A stretch of DNA of 64,000 nucleotides from Pseudoduganella guangdongensis (GTDB taxonomy: Bacteria > Pseudomonadota > Gammaproteobacteria > Burkholderiales > Burkholderiaceae_D), in assembly GCF_009857475.1 (NCBI RefSeq), contig NZ_WWCJ01000015.1, positions 59,085 to 123,084 of the forward strand. Direction: 5' to 3'. The translations under genes were made by a program, and so were the position numbers. Of this stretch, positions 27,564 through 36,600 are shown one piece after another; within the stretch, counting starts at the first letter, position 1, and each line of letters begins with the position of its first letter. The notes under the pieces are model-generated. The model searched no databases, was not told the origin of the DNA, and saw only the letters and a list, made by a program, of their open reading frames with translations.

Positions 27564-28655
27564 TTACGGCTGCACCAGCATCAGCAAGCCGACCAGGTCC
27601 AGGTGGTTGGCGGCGCCCGCCTGCCCCGGCAGGTAGCAATCGAAGCCGGCCAGCGGGCCGGTCTGCTGCGCCGGCACCGACAGGGTGAGCTGGCTGGCGC
27701 CGTAATGCATCAACAGGCTATTCCCCCACAACAGCGGCAGCGGGATATTGGAGTAGATGAAAGGCAGGGTTTCCGTGTCGGCATGGCGGGTCGCCACGCA
27801 GGCATTGAACTGCATGCCTTCCGGCGTGCTCAGTTCCAGCTGCAGGCATTGGTGGCCGCGATCGGACTTGAGGAAGAGCGCCAGCGGAAAGGCCGCCGAG
27901 TTAAGCTGCAGGCGGCTGCCCGGCAGCATGCGCAGGCAATCGAGCTGCATCAGGCGGTTGCCGCTCTGGATACGCTGCACCGGTCCGCTGCAGAATTGCT
28001 GCAGGTTGGGCGCGCGCACATACATGGCTTCCAGCGTGGCATATGGCGAATGCGCCAGCAGGCGCTCCAGCGCCGCCGACAAGGGCGGCACCGGCTGCTG
28101 GCGCAGTTTCAGCAAGTGGCGCGCCACCAGGGCGCCGATGATGGAGGTGGCGTGCGGCGCGGCGTAGTGCGCCGGGTCCATATATATCCAGTCCGGGGCC
28201 CGGCCCAGGAACAAGGCAGACAGCCAGGCGCGCACGTCGATCACATCGAGCCCCAGCTCGCGGTAGGCAGCCAGTTGCGCATCATAGAACGGCAGCGGCA
28301 CGGTGGCCGGGAAATGCGCCTGCTGCGCCAGCAGCAGCGGCACGAACATGGCCGCCGGGTACAACTGGGCCGCCGTTTTCAGCAGCAGGTGGAAGCACAT
28401 CAGCCACGATTCGGCGCCGCCGGGGCGCGGCGCGAAGTGGCCGGCGTCGTTGATGCCGTATTCGTAGAGGATGACGTCGACCGGCGCGCCGGTGAAGGTC
28501 TCGTGCAGGCGGCCGATGGCCGCCAGCGAGGTGGTGGCGCCAACCGAGACCTGGATGATCTCGGCCTCGGCATGCCCCTGCAGGGCCTGCGCCAGGCCGT
28601 GCACATACCCGCCCTTGAGCAGGGAATTGGAACCGCCAATGACGAGGATGCGCAT
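27564..28655 (-). CDS. SGNH-type hydrolase-like protein
   Basis: A 363-residue protein whose first ~190 residues show the SGNH blocks: VIGGSNSLLKGG (Ser), YEYGINDAGHF (Asn) and YMDPAHYAAPHA (Asp-x-x-His). The C-terminal ~170 residues look like a β-rich accessory domain. No signal peptide is visible. Such proteins add or remove O-acyl groups on surface glycans. It is the last gene of the leftward operon with giant 2 and the T1SS, two bases after the GT2–methyltransferase gene, which ties it to modification of the same surface structure. Confidence 0.75.
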   Translation of the reverse strand: MRILVIGGSNSLLKGGYVHGLAQALQGHAEAEIIQVSVGATTSLAAIGRLHETFTGAPVDVILYEYGINDAGHFAPRPGGAESWLMCFHLLLKTAAQLYPAAMFVPLLLAQQAHFPATVPLPFYDAQLAAYRELGLDVIDVRAWLSALFLGRAPDWIYMDPAHYAAPHATSIIGALVARHLLKLRQQPVPPLSAALERLLAHSPYATLEAMYVRAPNLQQFCSGPVQRIQSGNRLMQLDCLRMLPGSRLQLNSAAFPLALFLKSDRGHQCLQLELSTPEGMQFNACVATRHADTETLPFIYSNIPLPLLWGNSLLMHYGASQLTLSVPAQQTGPLAGFDCYLPGQAGAANHLDLVGLLMLVQP

Positions 28656-28657
28656 GC

Positions 28658-29965
28658 TTACGCCGGCGTGGCGAGCAGGATAAAGCGTTGCGGCTGGGCG
28701 TCCTGCAGCACCAGTTCCGGATCGCGCCCCACCAGCTGCGCCAGCTGGCGCAGGATGGGCAGCACGCCTTCATTGATGGCGTCGCCGCCCTGCACGGCGT
28801 AACCGCCGGTCAGGCGGAAGCCCGCTTGGCCCAGCAGTTCCAGCAGCGAGCCACGCGTGTACTGGCGCAGCTCGTCGCGCCGCAGCACGCCGTCCTCAGC
28901 GTAGCGGTAATCGCCCACGGCCAGGCGCAGCAGGTTGCTCCAGTTCTGGAAATTGCGCACCGAGACCACCAGCGTGCCTTGCGGCGCCATGCTGGCGCGC
29001 ACCATGGCCAGCAGGGTCCACGGGTCGCGCGCGCGTTCCAGCGCGCCGTCCAGCAGCCAGCAGTCGGCCTGCGCCATCTGCCGGTCGCGCGACTCGTCGG
29101 GCGTTTCGATATCCTGCTGGTAGACGAAATCGCAGTGCGCGCGCGCCTGCTCGGCGGCGATCAGGTCGCCCTCGATGCCGAAGTAGTTGCATACCGGGTG
29201 GCGCTGCTTGTAGGCCTTGGCGAAGGCGCCGTCGCCCGCCCCCACATGCACCAGCTTGACCGCTTTCGGCACGATGGCCAGCAGTTCCTGGTCCACCGTG
29301 GCGGTGCTCGGCTTGTCGTAGTGGTAGCCGCCGGTGCGGCGCACCGTGCCCTGCCAGTCGTGGCGCAGGAAAATGCGCTGCGCCGGGGTGGGCGCGAAAT
29401 CGTTGTGCAGCCATTCGACATTGCGCAGCAAGTCGCTCTGGCCGGCCTTGGCCAGCGCCATCATCGGCGGCAGCATCGGCGCGCCGTGTTTGACCGGCAG
29501 CGGCCACTGGCGCACCACTTCGATATTGGTCAGCATGCAGGCCGGATGCAGGTAAGGCATCGGATTCGGGCCGTTGGTGAAGCCGTTCTCGTCCACCGGC
29601 GCCACGCTGCCCACACCGTACAGGTGCGGCTCCAGGTGCTCGGCCAGCGATTCCAGGAAGCCGCGCTTGAGCACTTCCACGTCGGAGTCGAGGAACAGCA
29701 CCGGGCCGCTCAGGCCCAGGTTCTCGATGGCCCAGGCCATGCCGGGGCCGTGGTGGATGTTGTAGCCGAAGGGGATGAAGCGCACCTGCTCGAACTGCGC
29801 CGCGATGGGCGCGATCTGCTCGGCGATTTCCGGCGCCGAACCGTCGATGATGAACACCGGGTTGGACGGGTAGAACTTGCGCAGCGTGCCGAGCAGGGAG
29901 GCGATCAGGTCGGGCGAGTTGTAGGACACCGCGACGATGGGAATCTGGTCAATATTTAGCATCAT
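28658..29965 (-). CDS. GT2 glycosyltransferase–methyltransferase fusion
   Basis: A 435-residue two-domain protein. Residues 1–~225 are a GT2 domain (PIVAVSYNSPDLIASLLGTL, and the DxD motif as LFLDSDVEVLK near residue 93). Residues ~235–435 are a SAM-methyltransferase-like domain with VHVGAGDGAFAKAY, IEGD at the strand 2 end and DCWLLDGALERARDPW, closely like the proteins at 24787–25323 and the C-terminus of 11811–14330. It follows hlyD by 6 bases. This links the secretion operon to glycan synthesis. Sugar and acceptor are unknown. Confidence 0.83.
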   Translation of the reverse strand: MMLNIDQIPIVAVSYNSPDLIASLLGTLRKFYPSNPVFIIDGSAPEIAEQIAPIAAQFEQVRFIPFGYNIHHGPGMAWAIENLGLSGPVLFLDSDVEVLKRGFLESLAEHLEPHLYGVGSVAPVDENGFTNGPNPMPYLHPACMLTNIEVVRQWPLPVKHGAPMLPPMMALAKAGQSDLLRNVEWLHNDFAPTPAQRIFLRHDWQGTVRRTGGYHYDKPSTATVDQELLAIVPKAVKLVHVGAGDGAFAKAYKQRHPVCNYFGIEGDLIAAEQARAHCDFVYQQDIETPDESRDRQMAQADCWLLDGALERARDPWTLLAMVRASMAPQGTLVVSVRNFQNWSNLLRLAVGDYRYAEDGVLRRDELRQYTRGSLLELLGQAGFRLTGGYAVQGGDAINEGVLPILRQLAQLVGRDPELVLQDAQPQRFILLATPA

Positions 29966-29971
29966 GATGGG

Positions 29972-31324
29972 TCACGGTTCACGGATCGATTCATCCAGGG
30001 CCTTGGTCAGCGGCCACAGCAGGTAGGAAATGACGGAGCGCTTGCCCACCACCACTTCCGCCTGCACCGTCATGCCGGGCAGCAGGCGCGATTCCGGCTT
30101 CAGGTTGCGTAACTTCGGCTCGGCGCTGAGGGTCGCGCGCGCCACATAGTAGGAACTGCTGCGGCCGCCATCCGACTGCTCGCGCTTGAAGGCATCCTGG
30201 CTCACGGTGCGCAACTTGCCTTCCAGCATGCCGTGCATCTGGAAGGGGAAGGCGTCCAGCTTCAGGTGCACATTGTCGCCGGTCTTGATGGCGCCGACGT
30301 CCGCCGCCTCGATGGTGATCTCCGCTTCCATCTGGGCGCTCAGCGGCACCAGCACGAACATTTGCTCGGCCTCGCGCACGATGGTGCCGGGCGACAGCTT
30401 GCCCACTTCCAGCACGATGCCGTCGGCCGGGGCCGTGACCTGCACCATCTGGTGCCGCTTGTCGGCCTTGGCCAGCTGTTCCTTGATACTGTCGCGTTCA
30501 CGGGTCGCGCTCAGCAGCTCTTCCATCGACTTCTGGCGCCAGCCCTTGTTGAAGGCGGAGCGCTCGGCTTCCGCGGCGGCCAGCTCGCGCGCCTGCTCGA
30601 TGTCGCGGTTGCGCGCATTGACCAGGGTGCGTTCGACTTCCAGGCGGCGGTCGCGCGCCTCCAGCAGGTGCATCTTGGCGCCAAAGTTCTCGGCCAGCAG
30701 TTTTTCCTGCATGGACTCGATTTCGCTCAGCGATTTCAGACGCTGCAGCAGCACCACCTGGTCGCGGCGGTTGGTTTCGATGCTGGCCTTCAGGCGCTCG
30801 ACATTCTGGTCCAGGCGCGCTTTCTGCGCCTCGAAGTTGGCCTGGCGCTCGCCCGACAGCTGGGCTTGCAGCACATCGTCAGGCGTATCGAATTTGCCGC
30901 TTGTCAGACTCTTGCCGGTCAACTCGGCGCGCAGGCCCTTCTCCTGGTTTTCCAGGCTGGCCAGGCGCGAACGCAGCTGGGCCTCGTCGGCCTGGGTGAA
31001 GGTCGGGTCGAGCGTGGCCAGCAGCTGGCCCTTCTTGACCAGCTGGCCGGCGCGCACTTCGATGGTTTGCACGATCGACGTTTCCAGCGGCTGCACCACG
31101 ATGTTCGGCAGCGGATTGACCAGGCGGCCCGGGGCCGTGACGATCTTTTCCACTTTCGAGACGCTGGCCCAGACCAGGAACACCAGCAGCAGCCCGGCCA
31201 GCAGGTGCACCGTGATGCGCAGGTAGGACGGCAGCGGCGAACGCTCGATGGCGTCGGCGTCGGGCAGGTAGTCGAGCCGGGTTTCGTCGCCGCGCTTCAC
31301 AGGTGGCTTGTTTGCTGGTTCCAT
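29972..31324 (-). CDS. HlyD-family T1SS periplasmic adaptor
   Basis: The 450-residue product has the HlyD layout: a short cytoplasmic N-terminus, one membrane segment (VHLLAGLLLVFLVWASV) near residue 35, a lipoyl half (IVVQPLETSIVQTIEVRAGQLV), a long coiled coil (about 110–290) and the second half VTAPADGIVLEVGKLSPGTIV, ending in a β-barrel. It would bridge the inner-membrane ABC transporter to a TolC-type channel, which is not encoded here. The start overlaps the upstream ABC gene by 28 bases. Confidence 0.93.
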   Translation of the reverse strand: MEPANKPPVKRGDETRLDYLPDADAIERSPLPSYLRITVHLLAGLLLVFLVWASVSKVEKIVTAPGRLVNPLPNIVVQPLETSIVQTIEVRAGQLVKKGQLLATLDPTFTQADEAQLRSRLASLENQEKGLRAELTGKSLTSGKFDTPDDVLQAQLSGERQANFEAQKARLDQNVERLKASIETNRRDQVVLLQRLKSLSEIESMQEKLLAENFGAKMHLLEARDRRLEVERTLVNARNRDIEQARELAAAEAERSAFNKGWRQKSMEELLSATRERDSIKEQLAKADKRHQMVQVTAPADGIVLEVGKLSPGTIVREAEQMFVLVPLSAQMEAEITIEAADVGAIKTGDNVHLKLDAFPFQMHGMLEGKLRTVSQDAFKREQSDGGRSSSYYVARATLSAEPKLRNLKPESRLLPGMTVQAEVVVGKRSVISYLLWPLTKALDESIREP

Positions 31325-33444
31325 AAATGCTGGTAAGTATCGCTACGGGTGAGCAGTTCTTCGTGGCGGCCCATATCGACCAGGCGGCCGCGCTGCATGA
31401 CCATGATGGCATCGGCGTTGACCAGGGTCGACAGGCGGTGGGAAATCATTACCACGGTGCGGCCGACGGCAATGCGCGACAGGTTGCGGATGAAAATGGC
31501 TTCGCTTTCCGGATCCAGCGCGGAAGCGGCCTCGTCCAACACCAGGATGCGCGGCTTGGCCAGCAGCGAGCGGGCAATCGACAGGCGCTGCTTCTGGCCG
31601 CCGGACAGGTTGGAGGCGTTTTCCTCGAGCAGGGTGTCGTAGCCGTGCGGCAGGCGCTCGATGAACTCGTCGGCGCCGGCGGCGGCCGCCGCCTCGGCGA
31701 TTTCCTCGAAGGTGGCGTCGGGCTTGGTGACCAGCAGGTTGTCGCGCACGGTGCCGCGGAACAGGAAGTTCTCCTGCAGCACGACGCCGATCTGGCGCCG
31801 CAGGTGCGACAGCTCGATCTCGCGCGAGTCGATGCCGTCAAAGCGCACGATGCCCTCCTGCACGCTGTAGAGCGACTGGATGACCTTGGTCAAGGTGGTC
31901 TTGCCCGAGCCGCTGCGGCCGACGATGCCGACCACCGTGCCGGGCTGGATGGTGAAGGCGGTGCGGTCCAGCGCATTGTTCTGCGAGCCCGGGTAGCGGA
32001 AGGTCACGTCCTCGAACTTGATCTCGCCCCTCAGCACCGGGCGCAGGCCGCCTGCGCCGGCGCGGCCCTCCGGCGCGCGGTTCATCACCTCGCCCAGCAT
32101 CTTCACCGAGAGCGCGGTTTCCTGGTATTCGTTGACCAGGCCGGCCAGCGCGATCAGCGGGCCGGTGACGCGCTGCGACAGCATCTGGAAGGCGATCAGG
32201 GCGCCCACCGACAGGGTCTGGTCGAACACTTGCTGGGCGCCGATGATGATCAGCATGACCGGCATCAGCTTGCCCAGGAAGTCGGTGGCGGCGTTGCCGG
32301 TGATCGAAATCTGGCCGACGCGGAAGTGCATATTGATCGACTCGGCCGAGCGCTGGTCCCACTGGCGGCGCTGCGCCGGCTCCAGCGCCAGCGCCTTGAC
32401 GGTGCGCATGCCGTGGATGGTTTCCACCAGCATGCCCTGGCGCGCACCCTCCGCCGCGTACAGCGCGTTCAGGCGGCGCTGGAAGGTCGGCACCATGGCC
32501 AGCACGATGCCGCCGATCAGCAGCGCAAACACCAGCACCACCAGCGTCAGCTGGAAGGAATAGGAGAACAGGATCGGCAGGAAGACCACCAGGGTGATCA
32601 GGTCGAGGCCGGTGAAGAACAGGCGCCCGGTGAGGAAGGAACGGATGCGCTCCAGCTGCTGCATGTGGCGCGTGATGACACCGGCGGTGGTGGTCTCGAA
32701 GTAATCGATCGGCAGCGACAGCAGGTGGCCGAAAGTGCGCCGCGTCAGGCGCATATCGATCTTGTTGGAGGCCGCCAGGATCAGCATCTGGCGCAGGAAG
32801 CCGAACGCCGCGTCGAACACCAGCGCAATGATGATGCCGACCGACAGCACCCACAGCGTGGTCACGCTCTGGTGATTCAGCACCTTGTCGATCACCAGCT
32901 GGAAGAAGATGGGCGACGCCAGCGCCAGCATCTGCATGGCGATGGCGGCGATGAAGATGTCGCGGAAGGCGGCCTTCTGGCGCAGGATTTCCGGGATGAA
33001 CCAGCGCAGGCCGAACGGCTGGTTGGGGTCGGTCAGCTTGTGCTGGCGTTTGGCGAACACCACGTCGCCGCTCCAGCGCGCCGTGAACGCGGCGCGGTCC
33101 AGCATTTCCACCTGGGCGTTGCCGGCGAGCGGATCGAGAATGGCCACCTGGCCCTCGCCTTCGCCCTTGCGGGCGCCGATCACGATCACCATATTGCCGT
33201 TGTTCAAACGGGCCAGCAGCGGGAACACGCCATCCTGGTTCTGCAAACCTTCCCACGTCAAGGTGCCGGCCGTGGCCTTCAGGCCGATGTCGTTTGCCAT
33301 CCGCAACAGCAATCCGTTGCCTGGCTCCTCCGCTCCCAGCGCATAGTCGTCAATCAATCGTTCGGGATTGATTTGCAGGCCGTGGTGCTGGGCGACGGCG
33401 GTCAGGCATTGCACCGCGGTGTGGGGAAATTTTGATTGCGTCAT
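31297..33444 (-). CDS. T1SS ABC transporter (HlyB type, degenerate C39 domain)
   Basis: The 715-residue product has an N-terminal C39-like domain (1–~135), a six-helix membrane domain and an ATPase. The position of the C39 catalytic Cys holds Thr (HTAVQCLTA), so the domain should bind rather than cleave substrate, as in HlyB. Walker A GRSGSGKTT lies near residue 508, the signature LSGGQKQRLS near 615 and Walker B ILVLDEAASALD near 632. A non-cleaving transporter fits substrates with an uncleaved C-terminal signal, such as the giants. It follows giant 2 behind a terminator. Confidence 0.94.
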   Translation of the reverse strand: MTQSKFPHTAVQCLTAVAQHHGLQINPERLIDDYALGAEEPGNGLLLRMANDIGLKATAGTLTWEGLQNQDGVFPLLARLNNGNMVIVIGARKGEGEGQVAILDPLAGNAQVEMLDRAAFTARWSGDVVFAKRQHKLTDPNQPFGLRWFIPEILRQKAAFRDIFIAAIAMQMLALASPIFFQLVIDKVLNHQSVTTLWVLSVGIIIALVFDAAFGFLRQMLILAASNKIDMRLTRRTFGHLLSLPIDYFETTTAGVITRHMQQLERIRSFLTGRLFFTGLDLITLVVFLPILFSYSFQLTLVVLVFALLIGGIVLAMVPTFQRRLNALYAAEGARQGMLVETIHGMRTVKALALEPAQRRQWDQRSAESINMHFRVGQISITGNAATDFLGKLMPVMLIIIGAQQVFDQTLSVGALIAFQMLSQRVTGPLIALAGLVNEYQETALSVKMLGEVMNRAPEGRAGAGGLRPVLRGEIKFEDVTFRYPGSQNNALDRTAFTIQPGTVVGIVGRSGSGKTTLTKVIQSLYSVQEGIVRFDGIDSREIELSHLRRQIGVVLQENFLFRGTVRDNLLVTKPDATFEEIAEAAAAAGADEFIERLPHGYDTLLEENASNLSGGQKQRLSIARSLLAKPRILVLDEAASALDPESEAIFIRNLSRIAVGRTVVMISHRLSTLVNADAIMVMQRGRLVDMGRHEELLTRSDTYQHLWNQQTSHL

Positions 33445-33528
33445 GGAGCTGTGGCTTGCACCTTTTCCAGAAGAGTGTTCAGCGATTTTACCGCAGGCGC
33501 CGTAGGGCCAGCGCAGTTTTTAAAGCCG

Positions 33529-33562
33529 AAAAAAAGCGGCAAGTCCATGGGAGCTTGCCGCT
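33529..33562 (-). terminator. Intrinsic terminator after giant 2
   Basis: On the minus strand AGCGGCAAG (33554–33562 side) pairs with CTTGCCGCT (33535–33543 side), 9 bp with a 10-base loop, followed by a run of T. It lies between the giant 2 stop and the transporter start, so the secretion genes would be expressed by read-through or from their own promoter, giving far more substrate than transporter. Confidence 0.85.
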
Positions 33563-33607
33563 TTCGCTGCGCGGCCGGGATTTGCACCCGGCCCGCTACG
33601 CTGTCGC

Positions 33608-36600
33608 TTACTTCGGCGCGGCCAGGAAGCCGGTGCCGGTGCTGTTCGACTGCAGGGCCTTCAGGCGACGGTTGTCGTCGTCGGTGTTGGCCAGCTGCTG
33701 AGCTGGGTTCAGCTTGCTCGCATCGAACTGGGCGATCGCGGCCGCCATCAGGGCGCTGGTGCTAGCCACATTCAGGCTGTCTTGCGCTGCTGCCACGTCC
33801 AGCTTGGTGCTGCCGGCGGCCGGTGCTGCCGCGCTGTCGAAGCCGGACATCGCTTGCACCAGGCTGCTGACCGAGCTGCGCAGGTCGGCTTCGCCCGCCA
33901 GGAACCAGACGTCGGCGGCACCGTGCGACTTGCCATCGGCGGTCTCGTAGGTCGATTGCAGACCGTTGATGTTGCCGTTGCTGCCGCCGTTACCGCGGGT
34001 CACATCCAGGTTCAGCTGGGTGATGTTGAGGTCGCCCAGCGACTTCAGTTCACCGGCTTGCGTGATGCCGTCGCCGTTGTCGACCCACACTTGCAGCTTG
34101 CCGAAGTTCGCGTCGCCAGCGTTGATCACGCCGTCGCCGTTGCTGTCGAGCTCAGCCAGGGCCTGGTAGCCGGTGGTGGCTTTCTGGCCGTTCGCCAGGG
34201 TGGTGCCGGAGCCGAACAGTTCCGCGCCGTCGTTGATGCTGCCGTCGCCGTTGCGGTCCAGGACCAGCAGGCCGTCGCCGCCGCCCACCCAACCGGTGTT
34301 CAGCTTGCTGCCGTTGGCCTTCAGGTCGAACTGCACGCCAGCCGAGATATCCAGGGTCTCGATGCCGTTGTCGTCCAGGTCCAGGACCACTGGGGTCAGG
34401 CTCGACAGGGCGCGGATCTGGTCGGTCGTCATCGCGTTCTGCTGATCGGTGGTCAGGGCATGGATCTGCAGCGTGGTCAGTGCATGCACCTGGTCGGTGG
34501 TCAGCGCACGGACGCTGTCGGTGGTCAGGCCCTTGATCGCGGCAGTCTTGATCGCTGCGATGTCGGCGGCGTCGATTGCCTTGGCCTGGTCGGTCGACAG
34601 TGCACCGAACTGGTCGCTGGTCAGCACGCCCACTTGCTGGCTGGTCAGGGCCTTCAGGTGGTCGGTGGTCAGCGCTTTCACCTGGTCGGTGGTGATGCCG
34701 GCGATGGCGCCGGTACGCAGCGCTGCCAGGTCGGCATTGTCCATCGCGGCAATCGCGTCGGTCGAGATCACGGCCACTTGGCTGCCTTTCAGGGCGGCCG
34801 CGTCAGCGGTGTCCAGCGCCTTGATCTGGTCGCTGTTCAGCACGGCGACCTGGTCGGTGCTCAGCACGCCGACGTGGGCCGAGGACAGGGCGCCGAACTG
34901 GTCGGACGACAGCGCCTTCAGCTGGTCGGTGGTGATGCCGGCGATCGCGTTGGTACGCAGGGCGGCCACATCCTGGCTGTCCATCGCGTTGATCGCGTCG
35001 GTGGACAGGACGGCGATCTGCGAGGACTTCAGCGACGCTGCGTCGGCAGTATCGAGTGCCTTGACCTGGTCGCTGCTCAACACGGCTACCTGGTCGGTGC
35101 TCAGGATGGCTACCTGGGCCGAGGTCAGGGCGCCGAACTGGTCGGACGACAGGGCCTTGATCTGGTCGGTGGTGATACCGGAGATCGCGGAGGTCTTCAG
35201 TGCGGCGATGTCAGCGTTGTCCAGGGCCTTGATGGCATCGGTCGTGATCACCGCCACTTGCGACGCTTTCAGGGCGCCGGCATCGGCCGTATCCAGTGCC
35301 TTGACCTGGTCGCTGCTCAGCACGGACACCTGGTCGGTGCTCAGGGCGGCGATGTGGCCGGAGTTCAGGGCGGCGAACTGGTCGGACGAGATCGCCTTGA
35401 TCTGGTCGGTGCTCAGGCCGCTGATGGCAGCGGTCTTCAGTGCGGCCAGGTCCTGGCTGTCCATCGCCTTGATGGCGTCGGTCGAGATCACGGCCAGCTG
35501 CGATGCTTTCAGGGAAGCGGCATCGGCGGTATCCAGTGCTTTCACCTGGTCGCTGCTCAAGACAGCCACCTGGTCGGTGCTCAGCACGCCGACTTGCGAC
35601 GAGTTCAGGGCACCGAACTGGTCGGACGACAGGGCCTTGATCTGGTCGGTGGTCAGGCCGGAGATCGCATTGGTCTTCAGGGCGGCCAGGTCGGCGTTGT
35701 CCATCGCCTTGATGGCGTCGGTCGAGATCACCGCCAGTTGCGCGGCCTTCAGGGCGCCGGCGTCGGAGGTGTCCAGGGCCTTGACCTGGTCGCTGTTCAG
35801 CACAGCTACCTGGTCGGAGCTCAGGGCCGAGATGTGGCCGGAGTTCAGGGCGCCGAACTGGTCGGACGACAGGGCCTTGATCTGGTCGGTGGTCAGGCCG
35901 CTGATGGCAGCGGTCTTCAGCGCGGTCATGTCGGCGTTGTCCATCGCGGCGATGGCGTCGGTCGAGATCACGGCGATCTGCGAGGCTTTCAGGGACGCCG
36001 CGTCAGCGGTGCTCAGGGCTTTCACCTGGTCGCTGTTCAGCACGGACACCTGGTCGGTGCTCAGTACGGCAACGTGGGCCGAGGTCAGGGCGCCGAACTG
36101 GTCGGACGACAGGGCCTTGATCTGGTCGGTGGTGAAGCCGGCGATGGCGCTGGTCTTCAGTGCCGCCACATCCTGGCTGTCCATGGCGTTGATGGCGTCG
36201 GTGGACAGGACAGCGATCTGCGACGATTTCAGGGCAGCGGCATCAGAGGTGCTCAGGGCTTTGACCTGGTCACTGTTCAGCACGGACACCTGGTCGGTGC
36301 TCAGTACGCTGATGTGGGCCGAGTTCAGGGCGCCGAACTGGTCGGAGCTCAGGGCCTTGATGTGGTCGGTGCTCAGGCCAGCGATGGCGCCGGTCTTCAA
36401 TGCAGCCACGTCCTGGCTGTCCATGGCAGCGACGGCGTCGGTCGACAGCACAGCGATTTGCGACGATTTCAGGGCGCCGGCATCGGCAGTGTCCAGGGCC
36501 TTGACCTGGTCGCTGTTCAGCACGGCTACCTGGTCGGTGCTCAGGGCGCTGATGTGGCCGGAGTTCAGGGCGCCGAACTGGTCGGACGACAGGGCTTTGA

